Assembly (NCBI GenBank): GCA_009780235.1
Contig: WRAK01000003.1
Location: 1 to 64,000 of the forward strand
DNA length: 64,000 nucleotides
Direction of reading: 5' to 3'
Origin: Oscillospiraceae bacterium
GTDB taxonomy: Bacteria; Bacillota; Clostridia; Oscillospirales; Oscillospiraceae
Shown piece after piece: positions 42,396 to 52,241 of this stretch. Within the stretch, counting starts at the first letter, position 1. Each line of letters starts with the position of its first letter. The position numbers were made by a program, and so were the translations under genes. The notes below the pieces were generated by a model. The model made no database searches. It was not told the origin of the DNA and saw nothing but the letters and a program-made list of their open reading frames with translations.

Positions 42396-43713
42396 ATGCC
42401 TCTGCCAAACCCATGTGTCCGCCATGGTTGCGCCGTTGAAAGTGGCCATTAGTTCCGCCGAGGTCAAGACGAAGCTTCCCTGTGGGTTTCTGACAGTTCC
42501 GGTTCCGACATTTTGCCAGCGGCCGGTGTACGCATCGTTTTGCGGCACAGGGGGAAGCGCAGCGTTACCCGATGCATGAACGACAAACCTGAAATGTTCT
42601 CCCAAGGTGAGTTGACGCAGAGAAATTGCGTTCTGAAACATACCGTTCATGTCTGTTACATTGCGGGTGTCCCAGCCGGAGATATCCAAGCTTGTCAGAT
42701 TCCATGTATCTCGAAACATGCTGTTCATATCTACCACATTACCGGTGTCCCAACCTGACAAGTTCAGATTTGTCAGAGCAGGTGTATATTCAAGTTCATC
42801 ACCAAATGGCCAAAGCATATAAAACATACCTCGCATGTTAACCACATTGCCGGTGTCCCAACCGGACAAATCCAAGCTTGTCAGACCGTGTGCACGATAA
42901 AATAGTGTCATCATACTGGTCACGTTTCCGGTATCGAAATGCTCCAGCCCCTCTATAGTGATTACATTGTTTAAACCGCCAAACAATCCTTGTAAATATG
43001 CTCCACCGGTAATCGGCCCGGTAAAGATAATTCTGTCAATACGGGGCGCACGGGAAACCCAAGGACTATTCGCTGGGGAAAATGCCGGCAGCCACGCGCC
43101 GGGTCGCTCTCTGGACTCAATAAATCCTTCATCCACCACCAACGTCCCGTCATCATACAACCGCCACGGCGCACCGCCGGCATCGACCGTGCCTGATGCG
43201 ATTACAGTACTACTTAAAATAGTAACACTAAATGCTTCCGGCATAAAATCTCGGCACAGTTCAATGACAATATGCCAATACAGCATGATCTCTCAAGTCT
43301 CCGCTAGGAGTCCGCCGTTGTATGGTAATATCACCGTTTGCGTTGATGCTGTCTACATGAAGGCGATGGCATCCGCTGCCTTCTTCGTTTGAAACAACAA
43401 CAAGGTAATGCGTATCAAAGAATTCATCCGAATAGGGTTCCGTCACCGCAGCGGGAAGCCCGGACCGGCTCAACTCACTCGAAGTGGTTATGACAAAGAT
43501 ACCTTCGTTGAATTCCGGCCAACACCCCCCCGGCAAGTATCGCACATTGAAGTTATTTGCTGTAAGTTTTGTGCCCGTAGTTGCCATAGTGCCATCTGCC
43601 GCTATATCTTGATACACTAATGGCTCTGTCGGCATCGCCGCAAATACAACAGGTGTGGTAAGTAAAACAACAGCCAACAAAAATGCAATATACCTTTTTC
43701 GTCCGTTTTTCAT
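41757..43713 (-). pseudogene. secreted BspA-type (DUF285) leucine-rich repeat protein with dockerin-like end, one frameshift
   Basis: Two frames form one protein. Frame 1 (43261-43713) has a signal peptide (RKRYIAFLLAVVLLTTPVVF) and a beta-rich domain containing FDTHYLVVVSNEEGSGCHRL, reminiscent of PrcB-like domains. Frame 2 (41757-43286) continues with DUF285 repeats (LTSLDLSGWDTGNVVNMRGM and variants, about 4 repeats), a beta-grasp-like FWGWFEDEDLV domain and a dockerin-like pair: GDVNDDDRVDAADILRLERF with full EF-hand ligands, then a degenerate ADVFVRGQVSGSDILQLERF. The shift lies at 43262-43286. The C-terminal 210 residues are nearly identical to the neighbour at 43762. Confidence 0.8.
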
Positions 43714-43761
43714 TATCCTTTACTCCTCCTTAGTTGAATCTATCCTCATCATCTCACCCCA

Positions 43762-44400
43762 TCACCCCGGCTCTTCCCCTAAAACCACATTCCAAACAGG
43801 CGGCAAACCCAAGCTGCGCATAAACCGATCATGCAAAGACCGCTCCAGTTGTAAAATATCCGAACCGCTCACTTGCCCCCGCACGAATACATCTGCTGCA
43901 AGTGGGTTAATTTGTACATTCCAAATGGGGAAGTTAATGAGAAGAAAGAGCCGATCATGCAAAAACCGATTAAGCCACAAAATATCTACACTACACACTC
44001 TGTCATCGTCGTTCACATCGCCCCAGAGGAACCAAATGCCGAAAATATCCGCATTGCCCCCGGCAAAAAACGCCAAGTCAAAGCCTTCGATTGCAAGAGT
44101 GTCCAAACAAGCTCCGGGCGGAGGCGGCCAAGCCCCAAAAGCCCTAACGAGCGCAGGGCGCCTGCCTCTCGGGTTGCTCCGCACCAAGTCCCCATCCTCA
44201 AACCAGCCCCAAAACCCATATCCATGCGCTTCCGCGGTACCGTAGATGTGGCCGATGTCCAGCACCTCTGCCCACGCGGCACTCATCGTGTCGGGCATCA
44301 TCCGGCCGCCGTCCAGCGTGACAGGTACAGCGATGTAGCTATCACCGGAGCGGCCTGTGCCGTCCGTGTGGAAGTGTACATACGTCTCTTCCGGCACGAC
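43762..44400. repeat. duplicated coding module, copy 2 (pairs with 41757-42395)
   Basis: Same module as copy 1, about 2.0 kb away. Differences are scattered single bases, with a few changes at one EF-hand position (Cys replaces Asp in the first loop). The signal-peptide coding regions of the two genes (43640-43713 and 46510-46602) are also alike. Confidence 0.85.
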
Positions 44401-46602
44401 GGTGAAGCTCACGTTGAATGAGAAGACAGATTCAGCGAAAAACCATCGGAACATCCTGACAGTCGCCGTATGTGTGCCCACAGGAAGGTCGGCCTTTGGA
44501 CGTATCATAATATAATCACGATCACCTTCATATGGCATATACACCCAAGGTGGATGTTCAACATCTAAGGTGAAACTATCTGGGTTTGGGCCACATAGGA
44601 AAATTCTCACCAGATCCGCATGGCGACCCGGGTCTGTTCGTGTTGCCGTCACGGATAAGGCCGGCGGAAGCTCGGACACAGAATAGCCTACGGGGACTGC
44701 GCCGAAATCATGATTTTCCCATCGGCTCAGTTTGGCCGGAGGTTCAACTCCGAAATATGCCCCGAACGGCACGGAAATGACCCGACCCGCTTGCGCTGCA
44801 TTCATAAACACCAAATTGCCCTCGTAAGCACCCCTCGGCACACCGTCTGCAAACGTCATTTGATAGGTAAACGTTTGTACCCCGTCCCTCGTACCGGAAC
44901 GGGTTAGATTCATACTCACACCGCTGTGGTCACGCAGATGGGAGTTAAACCGCACTTCGGGCACCCATGTGCCCTCGCCCGGGTTGTGGATGGTGACAGT
45001 CAATGCTTCGGTTTCGGGTCTTTGTCTTATGATGGCACCAAAACTCAAAGAAGAAACCGTCACTTCGCGGAATAACGTAGGATCTATGAGCGGCCGGCCG
45101 GAAGATTCAACCTCTTCCCCCCACGGGATTTCCCTCTGCACGGTAGCAAAGGCCTCGCTCGTCAGGGCATAATACGGGCGCACAAAGCCGGCACCAATGT
45201 TGAAGACAGAGTTATCACCTTCGACGCTGAGTTGCCGGGCCGTATTCATCATTCTGGCCTGTATCTCATAGGGCGGCGCGTCCGGGAATGCCTCAACCAT
45301 AAGCGCGGCAACGCCTGCAATTGAAGGGGCCGATAAGGATGTGCCGGAGGCCGTAATATACCCGCCACCAGCCCCGGTAGTAGTCTGACTACTACCCGGT
45401 GCTATGATGTCAGGATTTATGTGGAATGACCACGGAGACGGGCCACGGGATGAAGAGCCGTGGATGCCATCCCGATATCGCCAATGATTCATCATATTAT
45501 TGCCCGCTTGACCGGCACCGACTGTGATATATAGCCCCGAAGCGTGTACTGAAAACGGACGCGTGCCCAATGCTCCTTGATTCCCGGCCGAATGCGTGAT
45601 AATCATACCGTCCAAGACCGCAAGGTTCATGACATATCTCGCTACGCCAAAATACCCGCGGGGGGGATATTCACTTCTGTTTACGACATGTATCCCTTCT
45701 TGATACGCCATCTCAATTGCCAGCACCGCATGCTGATCGGAGCGATTTACTCTGAAATGCCAGAGTTCAATATCGGGCGCAATCGCAATAATCGGGCCTG
45801 TAACCAACATGCCGTGCCCACCCTCACCCGGCACTCTGGCGGGGTCATCGTTATTATCAATGAAGTTCCAACCACGGATTCTGCCGGTTTCCGGGTCTTG
45901 AAAGGGGACTAACCGCGGATGATTGTGTGTAACCCCATCATCCAACACAGCGACACGCACACCGACACCGGTAATGCCCATTTCGTTGTGGATGTGCTCT
46001 AAGTTAAATAATTCCCCTATTCCGCGCATAAGGGGGTCATCTGCGGAGAACGGGTCTATTCCCGATGCAGGATGCTCGACAATTGAATCAAGCTCCCGCT
46101 CTTCCTCCTGCACTTCATTCGGGGTGACGGCAAACACCTCGGGCAAAGCCGCAATTTGTTCCACCATATGTACGGGAACACGCAGAAACACGCCATTGAG
46201 CAGGGTGTGGTGCTCACTAAGCGTATCAATCTGCGCCGTCCGCAGTCTCGTAAACGGTTCCATTTGCGCCCAGAACGCATCGTGTCCCATTTGTGCTTGC
46301 TCTTCGTAGCTGTGTGCAGACCGGGAACGAATCGCTTGTTCTTCTTGCGCCAAGCGCAAGGCAACCGACGACGGCGTGACAAACTGCACCGCGATTTCAA
46401 TCAATTCGTTGGGGTCGTCATCCCAGCCATCGGCAAACCCTTGCGCACCGACAGCGGGCTGCAGGGATTGCGTCAATACCGCTGCCGCTGCGTCTTGATA
46501 TACCGGCGGCTCGGTGGGTGTTACCGCAAGCGCGACCGTCGTGGCAAGCAAAACAACGGCCAACAGAAGCGCAATATACCTTTTTCGCCCTTTGTTCATC
46601 AT
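43762..46602 (-). CDS. secreted subtilisin-like (S8) protease with dockerin-like C-terminus
   Basis: This 946-aa protein starts at 46602, after GGGGGA. It has a signal peptide (about 1-27), an inhibitory-type propeptide (about 60-185), and an S8 catalytic domain with Asp in VAVLDDGVTHNHP (about 220), His in GEGGHGMLVTG (about 260), oxyanion Asn in THSAGNQG and Ser in SGTSLSAPSIAG (about 420). Two Ig-like beta domains follow (about 500-740), then a FWGWFEDGDLV domain and the dockerin-like pair (GDVNDDDRVCSVDIL; second copy degenerate). It was probably exported and attached to a partner through the dockerin-like end (inference; no cohesin in the window). Confidence 0.88.
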   Translation of the reverse strand: MMNKGRKRYIALLLAVVLLATTVALAVTPTEPPVYQDAAAAVLTQSLQPAVGAQGFADGWDDDPNELIEIAVQFVTPSSVALRLAQEEQAIRSRSAHSYEEQAQMGHDAFWAQMEPFTRLRTAQIDTLSEHHTLLNGVFLRVPVHMVEQIAALPEVFAVTPNEVQEEERELDSIVEHPASGIDPFSADDPLMRGIGELFNLEHIHNEMGITGVGVRVAVLDDGVTHNHPRLVPFQDPETGRIRGWNFIDNNDDPARVPGEGGHGMLVTGPIIAIAPDIELWHFRVNRSDQHAVLAIEMAYQEGIHVVNRSEYPPRGYFGVARYVMNLAVLDGMIITHSAGNQGALGTRPFSVHASGLYITVGAGQAGNNMMNHWRYRDGIHGSSSRGPSPWSFHINPDIIAPGSSQTTTGAGGGYITASGTSLSAPSIAGVAALMVEAFPDAPPYEIQARMMNTARQLSVEGDNSVFNIGAGFVRPYYALTSEAFATVQREIPWGEEVESSGRPLIDPTLFREVTVSSLSFGAIIRQRPETEALTVTIHNPGEGTWVPEVRFNSHLRDHSGVSMNLTRSGTRDGVQTFTYQMTFADGVPRGAYEGNLVFMNAAQAGRVISVPFGAYFGVEPPAKLSRWENHDFGAVPVGYSVSELPPALSVTATRTDPGRHADLVRIFLCGPNPDSFTLDVEHPPWVYMPYEGDRDYIMIRPKADLPVGTHTATVRMFRWFFAESVFSFNVSFTVVPEETYVHFHTDGTGRSGDSYIAVPVTLDGGRMMPDTMSAAWAEVLDIGHIYGTAEAHGYGFWGWFEDGDLVRSNPRGRRPALVRAFGAWPPPPGACLDTLAIEGFDLAFFAGGNADIFGIWFLWGDVNDDDRVCSVDILWLNRFLHDRLFLLINFPIWNVQINPLAADVFVRGQVSGSDILQLERSLHDRFMRSLGLPPVWNVVLGEEPG

Positions 46603-46695
46603 GGTGTGTCCCCCACTTGATAAAATTATGTGCAATCCCCTTGCAAATGTTGCCTAATATTATATGCGCAATCGCTTGAAATGTCAACGTTTTTC

Positions 46696-46778
46696 TGTAG
46701 GGGACGATGCCCACATCGTCCCGTGAACGCATTGCATGTATGGTATGCGGCGGGGCGATGTGGGCATCGCCCCCCTAC
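46696..46778. repeat. family A repeat (GCGATGTGGGCATCGC type)
   Basis: CTGTAGGGGACGATGCCCAC ATCGTCC faces GGGGCGATGTGGGCATCGCC CCCCTAC. The inner hairpin (GATGCCCACATC) is a sixth type. Behind it, at 46795-46840, is a family B half (CACCCCGTCAGGCTTCGCCT, CTCCAAGGAGGGG), and at 46886-46920 another half-hairpin (CGGGCAGGGCCGAAACCCTG CCCCTG). No gene in 46603-46924. Confidence 0.8.
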
Positions 46779-46924
46779 GACGTACGCGCGATGCCCACCC
46801 CGTCAGGCTTCGCCTGCCACCCCTCCAAGGAGGGGAATTAGGTCAAAGGCTTGGACGCCGGAACCCCGCCCGATTACAATGCAATGGGACGTGCGGGCAG
46901 GGCCGAAACCCTGCCCCTGCTGTT

Positions 46925-49900
46925 TTAGCCGAAATACTCCAACACCTGCTCAATCAGAACTTGCTCCATCGCCTCATTCCAAAGAGTCCAGAGGGCGAAG
47001 GCATCGAGGCTGCCGTCGGCGAGGAATGCCTCCATGATGCTGCTCTCCACGCATATGAGGGATGCTTCCGTATTGCGCTCGCGTTCGAGCAGTTCCAAAT
47101 CCGGTATTTCGCCGTCGAACCAGTCTTGGAGCGTCCGGCGGCTCGGTGTGTCAAGCATACTGTGTGCCGCGTGGCGCATCAAGGGGTGTAGTGGTATGGG
47201 CCGCTGCCCTAATACTACATTCCATATGGGATCCAGCCCGATCAGAATCATGAGTTGGTCGTGCAAGTACCGCTCAATCCGTAAGATGTCGGCACTATCC
47301 ACCCCGGCCCCCAGTGTTACGTTAGCGGCAATTTCGTTAATCGTCACATTCCATACGGGGTCCAGTCCGATCAGAATCATGAATTGGTCGTGCAAATACC
47401 GCTCAATTCGCAGAATGTCTGCAGCACTCACTACACCGTCGTCATTCGCATCGCCCCAGAGTGACCAGACGGCGTAGAAATCGAAGACGAAGGTGTCATC
47501 GTCGGTGCGGGTAAACATCGTGGTGACGCCTTCCTCCTCTATGTGCCGGAAGAACGCCTCCAGCCCGCAGGTATCCGACAGCGCGGGTCTGCGGTGGACA
47601 CCGTCATTCGTCCTGCCGGAGGCATCTAGGGTCGCATCGTCAAACCAGCCCCAGAACGCTCGGCCCGGTGCGCCGAGTTCGCCGTAGATGTGCCCGATTT
47701 CCAAGGCCGTAGTCAGCAACTCTTGGTTGGGCCATATAGACCTGTCTTCTCCCGGGCTAACGAGCATATTGATGACGGGACGTCCGTCAATCGTGTACGC
47801 AAAATAGTCCCCGAAGCGTTCCAAGAGCAATGGGTCGTCGGTGTAGAGATGGAAGCGGAGTCGAAACTCGCCCGGCGGTTCCCCTCTGCGGCCTGTGTAG
47901 TTGATGTCGTAGTTGTTGAGCACATAGTCCCAGCGGCTTGCGGTTGTTGCCGCAATGTGCGGCAGTCGGTTGTCCGGCGGTGCGGATGCTTCGGCTGCGG
48001 CTCGGTTGCCGGAGAACTCTGCGGCGGGGCCTATGTTGAGGTTGCTGTAGGCGGTTAGCGGAACGGTTGGGGCGGAGTGGTCTGCCTGCACGGAATATAT
48101 CCCGCCGCCGTGGCCTGTGTCCGGATTTGTGGTGGTATTATTTCTAATCGCACCGCGATTCATTGTAAATGCGCCCGGTGCTGTCGCCGCTACATATACG
48201 CCGCCGCCGTGGCTTGCTGTATTATTGCTAATCACACCGCCGGTCATGGTAAATGACGAGGTGGAGTTGTCGGCCATATGTACACCCCCGCCGGAGCGCA
48301 TGGATGTATTCCCCTCAATCAACCCGCTGCGCATGATCACCTCTGCGCCCTCATGTGATGACACAGCGATACCCCCGCCATAAATGGCATTATTGTTTCG
48401 GATTATTCCGTCTCCCAGGTTAAACAGAGCATTGGCACCGTTGAGATGTACGCCGCCACCCATAGACATATTTGTAGTGATCCATCGACTGTTTTCAATC
48501 ACACTACCCTGCTGCATCGTGAGTGTGCCGTTCGCATTCACCTGCACACCGCCGGCATTGGTGCCACCGTGCAATGTGACCCCGGCACCCAGCACCAATT
48601 CACCGCTGACGGTAAAGTGCCGTTGTCTGGCTGTCAGCATGTTTGCAATTCGATTCGCACTTGCATCGCTGCTCTGCAATACAATTCTCCGATCCGCCGG
48701 GATATGAATCGCATTCGGATTTGCCGCGCCTGCCGTCGTGAGGTTGCCGGCAATCGGGATTATGGTTCGCTCGTCCGCCGAGGCACTATTCACCGCAGCC
48801 CGCAGCCCGTCCCATGTGCTGACCGGTTGCAGCGTTGTGGGAATGGCCAGCCGCATATCGAGGATTCCGGTACCGTATCTGGTATTGTCCCAACCGTCCG
48901 GGACGTACACAAAGCTTCTTAGTGCCGTATGTACATCCGCGGGACTAATGCCCGGGTTTTCCAGTATGTACATAGCTGCCGCCGCTGCGACAAGGGGTGC
49001 CGCCCCTGATGTGCCGCCAAACTCTGAGAAGCCACCCGAACGATTGGGGGCCGTAAGGCGCACTCCCGGTGCGGATATATCTACAGGCCTACCCCAACCG
49101 GTAGCCCACCTCCAAGCCTGAAATCGAACCGGTATGTCATTATCGTCCGTTGCGGCTGCAGTAATTACGTTTGGAAGATTGCCCGGAAAAATGCGCTCCG
49201 CATAGCCGCGCGGCTCATGCCCCCGGTTCTGAGCTATTGCAATAACGGTCACACCTTCTCTGATAGCCATTTGTATGCTGTCATATGTAGCTATACAAAA
49301 AACATCTTCGGATCCCAAACTCATGTTGATTACATCTGCCCCATTGATTGTTGCCCAACGTACCGCATTTGCAACGCTAAGCCAAACATGTCCACCTACC
49401 GGACCTGCGCCATGGTACCTCAAACAGGGAAACATCCGCCCATCTAGGAATTGGACATTTAAATTGGGCATACTGTCTACGATAATCCCAGCTATAGGTG
49501 TACCATGACCGGCAGGACGCGAGTCTCTATCATAAGGCATATCAGGACCGCCTATGAAGCACCGACGACCAATCACGCGTGATACATCTCCGTCTTGCAA
49601 AAAGGGATGATGGGGATATATCCCGGTATCTATAACGGCTACAATAATACTTTGTTCTCCTCTTCCGCTTTGATACAAGAACTCAGCATACGCATGTGCA
49701 CCGACCCGTTCTGTACCCCATGACAGAGGGCTGGCAGGCCACGCAGGGTTACCGGAAAAAGGTGTTGTCATTTCCTCCATCGGCTGAATCGCCGGGGCTT
49801 GGAAGCGATCGGGTTGAACCCAAACAACGCTATCTTGCTCTGACAACCAGTCATAAGAATCCTGCGCTTCTTGTCTTGTTTCAAACTGCAAAACTGTCAT

Positions 49901-50554
49901 ATTGCTTGGGCTGTTGAGTATCGTTGTTGCACCCAGATTGGAAAAATCTTGTTCAGTCACGGTTCTGGCAATTAAACGCCTTGATTGAAAATCCCTGCTG
50001 AGTGTGACTTCTTGCGTAGCGGAATCCCAAGCGACATCAAATCCAAGCTCGTCCCAAATAATGTCGAGGGGAACCATGACGCTATCATCCAGTATCACAG
50101 GGGCCGTATCAACATATTGCGCTTCCCCGTCGATGTAAAGGATGTTTGTATCAAGCTCCATCTCGATCACATGGTCGTCTTCAATCAAAATGCTCTGTTG
50201 GACAGCATCAAAATAGATGTCACCACCCGTCTGCTCAATGAGCACGCATCCCGGAATGAACACCTCCCCGTCGATGAGTATCGGAGCGGCCTGTCCTTCG
50301 GAATCCGGCTCTTGCTGTACACCATCTACCCACATGTAGGGGGAGCCGATGGCAAATACAATCTCACCGAAGAATCCCTCACACCAAGTGTCTGCGATTA
50401 GCTGCGATGCTTCATCAAAAAACTGCTCATACTTGTCGTGCTCGACTTCGGATACGACTGCCTCCGTCGCCGCAAACGCCGTGCTTGGCAAAAGCGCAAG
50501 CAACATACAGCAGACTAACAGAACACCAATCCCTCGTTTCCTTTTACTCATCAT
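46925..50554 (-). CDS. large secreted S8 protease with stalk, beta-helix and dockerin-like domains
   Basis: This 1209-aa protein starts at 50554 after GAGAGGAG. In order: signal peptide (1-28, ending AFAA); a copper-amine-oxidase-N-like stalk domain (about 70-190; LIDGEVFIPG, DSVMVPLDIIWDELGFDVAW); a propeptide (about 195-260); an S8 catalytic domain with Asp in VAVIDTGIYPHHP, His in PAGHGTPIAG and Ser in GGTSGAAPLVAAAA; a right-handed beta-helix of Pmp-like GGGI/GGGV repeats (about 690-830); a FWGWFDDATLD domain; a dockerin-like pair (GDANDDGVVSAADILRIERY and AGVDSADILRIERY); and a 95-residue helical acidic tail. A cell-surface or complex-bound protease is inferred. Confidence 0.88.
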   Translation of the reverse strand: MMSKRKRGIGVLLVCCMLLALLPSTAFAATEAVVSEVEHDKYEQFFDEASQLIADTWCEGFFGEIVFAIGSPYMWVDGVQQEPDSEGQAAPILIDGEVFIPGCVLIEQTGGDIYFDAVQQSILIEDDHVIEMELDTNILYIDGEAQYVDTAPVILDDSVMVPLDIIWDELGFDVAWDSATQEVTLSRDFQSRRLIARTVTEQDFSNLGATTILNSPSNMTVLQFETRQEAQDSYDWLSEQDSVVWVQPDRFQAPAIQPMEEMTTPFSGNPAWPASPLSWGTERVGAHAYAEFLYQSGRGEQSIIVAVIDTGIYPHHPFLQDGDVSRVIGRRCFIGGPDMPYDRDSRPAGHGTPIAGIIVDSMPNLNVQFLDGRMFPCLRYHGAGPVGGHVWLSVANAVRWATINGADVINMSLGSEDVFCIATYDSIQMAIREGVTVIAIAQNRGHEPRGYAERIFPGNLPNVITAAATDDNDIPVRFQAWRWATGWGRPVDISAPGVRLTAPNRSGGFSEFGGTSGAAPLVAAAAAMYILENPGISPADVHTALRSFVYVPDGWDNTRYGTGILDMRLAIPTTLQPVSTWDGLRAAVNSASADERTIIPIAGNLTTAGAANPNAIHIPADRRIVLQSSDASANRIANMLTARQRHFTVSGELVLGAGVTLHGGTNAGGVQVNANGTLTMQQGSVIENSRWITTNMSMGGGVHLNGANALFNLGDGIIRNNNAIYGGGIAVSSHEGAEVIMRSGLIEGNTSMRSGGGVHMADNSTSSFTMTGGVISNNTASHGGGVYVAATAPGAFTMNRGAIRNNTTTNPDTGHGGGIYSVQADHSAPTVPLTAYSNLNIGPAAEFSGNRAAAEASAPPDNRLPHIAATTASRWDYVLNNYDINYTGRRGEPPGEFRLRFHLYTDDPLLLERFGDYFAYTIDGRPVINMLVSPGEDRSIWPNQELLTTALEIGHIYGELGAPGRAFWGWFDDATLDASGRTNDGVHRRPALSDTCGLEAFFRHIEEEGVTTMFTRTDDDTFVFDFYAVWSLWGDANDDGVVSAADILRIERYLHDQFMILIGLDPVWNVTINEIAANVTLGAGVDSADILRIERYLHDQLMILIGLDPIWNVVLGQRPIPLHPLMRHAAHSMLDTPSRRTLQDWFDGEIPDLELLERERNTEASLICVESSIMEAFLADGSLDAFALWTLWNEAMEQVLIEQVLEYFG

Positions 50555-50740
50555 TGTTCTTGCTCCTCTCGTTTTGTTTTGGGGGATTTCCACATTTCCC
50601 CACTTCTGCCTGTAGAATATCATCCCCTTTCTCCACCGTCAAATTAAATTTTTCAACGTTATCTTTTAATATTATTCATAAGCTTGTCAACGATTTCCAA
50701 CAATATTCGACTTGATGAGATTACTTTTTCACTTTGTGTT

Positions 50741-50776
50741 ACAGACCAACCGCCCGCCTTGGGCAGCTGGTCTGTT
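50741..50776. promoter_or_regulatory. inverted repeat at the left side of the mobile element
   Basis: ACAGACCAACCGCCCGCCTT GGGCAGCTGGTCTGT pairs ACAGACCA with TGGTCTGT, with an inner GCCCGCC/GGGC pairing. It lies 18 bases beyond the mobA stop and could end its transcript or mark the element edge; I cannot tell which. Confidence 0.4.
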
Positions 50777-50793
50777 CAGTACCGGAGCAAGAG

Positions 50794-52214
50794 TTACCGC
50801 TCCATCCCCCTATCCCGCGCCCGATTCCTTCGCCGTCCCCGTACACGCTCCCTACTCAACACGTCCTCGACAGCATACCGCACCTTCTCCACATCCCTCA
50901 CCCGCACCTTGAGCAAATCATACCCCACATAAAGCCCCCGCCTCTTCTCCGACAGCGTGTCAAGTTCCTTTTTCCACGCCCGCATCGGAATCTGATTCCT
51001 GTCATTTCGACGCCCCTTCAAATACTCGCCCGCCGCTTCATACTGCACGAGTGCGGACTCATTCTCCGCAAAAAACTTCGCTTGCTTTCGAGGCGTCAAC
51101 GCCCTGTATTCCTCATAAATCGACCGGTGCTCCCTGCGAATGTCCACCTGCCGAATACACTCCGCCAACACGTCCATCCGTTGCGAAACCGGCTTCATCT
51201 CCACCCTCAAATCGTCAAGCTGTTTGTATATTTCCCTGACTTTGCCCTGCAATCCCGCCAAATCTCGGATTTCATGTTCCCTCAAAAACGCCAGCGCACC
51301 ATCGAGTCGTCCCGCCTGCCGCTCACGGCCCAAAATCCCCTCAATCATATCCGCAAGGGACGACTGTGCGGGCTTTCGCAATTCTCTTTTCAACCAAAGC
51401 TTCAATTCCTGCAACTCTTTTTGGAGCTTCTTCGACTGCATATTAACAAGCCGAATCTCCCGATTCATATCCCCACGCTCGGTAGCAATCCCCTTGCGCT
51501 CCATCTGCGTAGCGGCAACACCCAAATGCACGGTGGGAATCTGCTCAACACCCTGCCGAGTATAGGAGCGATGGTCAACCCTCGCTTCGATATCCTGCCG
51601 TTCCAAAGCGGCGTTCACCGCCTCAGCCCAAGCCGCTCGCCACAGTTCCGCTTTGGTCTGCTCGTTCCAATCGATGGCAGGGATGGATTTGCACTTGTAT
51701 TGGCGTTTCTTCGGGTCATAAATCTTCTCACCGTGCTTGCCTAAAACATACTCTTTCCTCTGCTTATCGCCCCACGTGCCGCCCTCGTTCATTGGGCGCA
51801 TGGTGAGCATGATATGGGCGTGAGGGTTGCCCTTTTTGGTGTCATGGATGGCAACGTCGACGCACATGCCAACCGAAACAAAATGCTGATTCACATACTC
51901 CCGAGCAAGAGAGACATTTTGCTCTTTGGTGAGTTCAACGGGTAGTGCAATCTCAATCTCCCGCGCCAGCTGCGAGTTCTTCGTTTCTCCACAGCGTTCC
52001 AAAGTTTGGCGCGGTCAACGTATTCGACAGGCGCATGGTCGGGTAACAAAATTTCCGTATGCACAATTCCACTCTTGCGAGTGTAATCATGGACAACACC
52101 ATCGTATTCGTTCTGTATAACCTCACCCGCCCGATAAGCGGCGGCGGCGACCGCCGATTTGCCCTTACCTCGGCTGATGATTTTGATACTGCAATGATAA
52201 ATCGCTATAGGCAC
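50794..52214 (-). pseudogene. mobA: MobA/MobL (MOBQ) relaxase, one frameshift
   Basis: Frame 1 (51891-52214, GTG start) begins IYHCSIKIISRGKGKSAVAA AAYRAGE, the conserved relaxase start with the catalytic Tyr region, and continues DYTRKSGIVHTEILLPDHAP. Frame 2 (50794-52002) continues NSQLAREIEIALPVELTKEQ, then GNPHAHIMLTMRPM with the metal-binding His pair, and a long coiled coil. The frames meet at KLWNAVEK / KNSQLARE, so one base is lost or gained near 51982-51992. It would nick oriT and pilot the strand in transfer. Both parts are well preserved, so the lesion is recent or a sequencing error. Confidence 0.85.
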
Positions 52215-52241
52215 AACTTCCTTTCGCTACGGCGGCACAAA

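Noticed and set aside
43261..43290. Programmed ribosomal frameshift in the BspA-type gene
   Set aside because: No slippery heptamer or following strong stem is evident at the junction, and single-base shifts occur in two other genes in the window.
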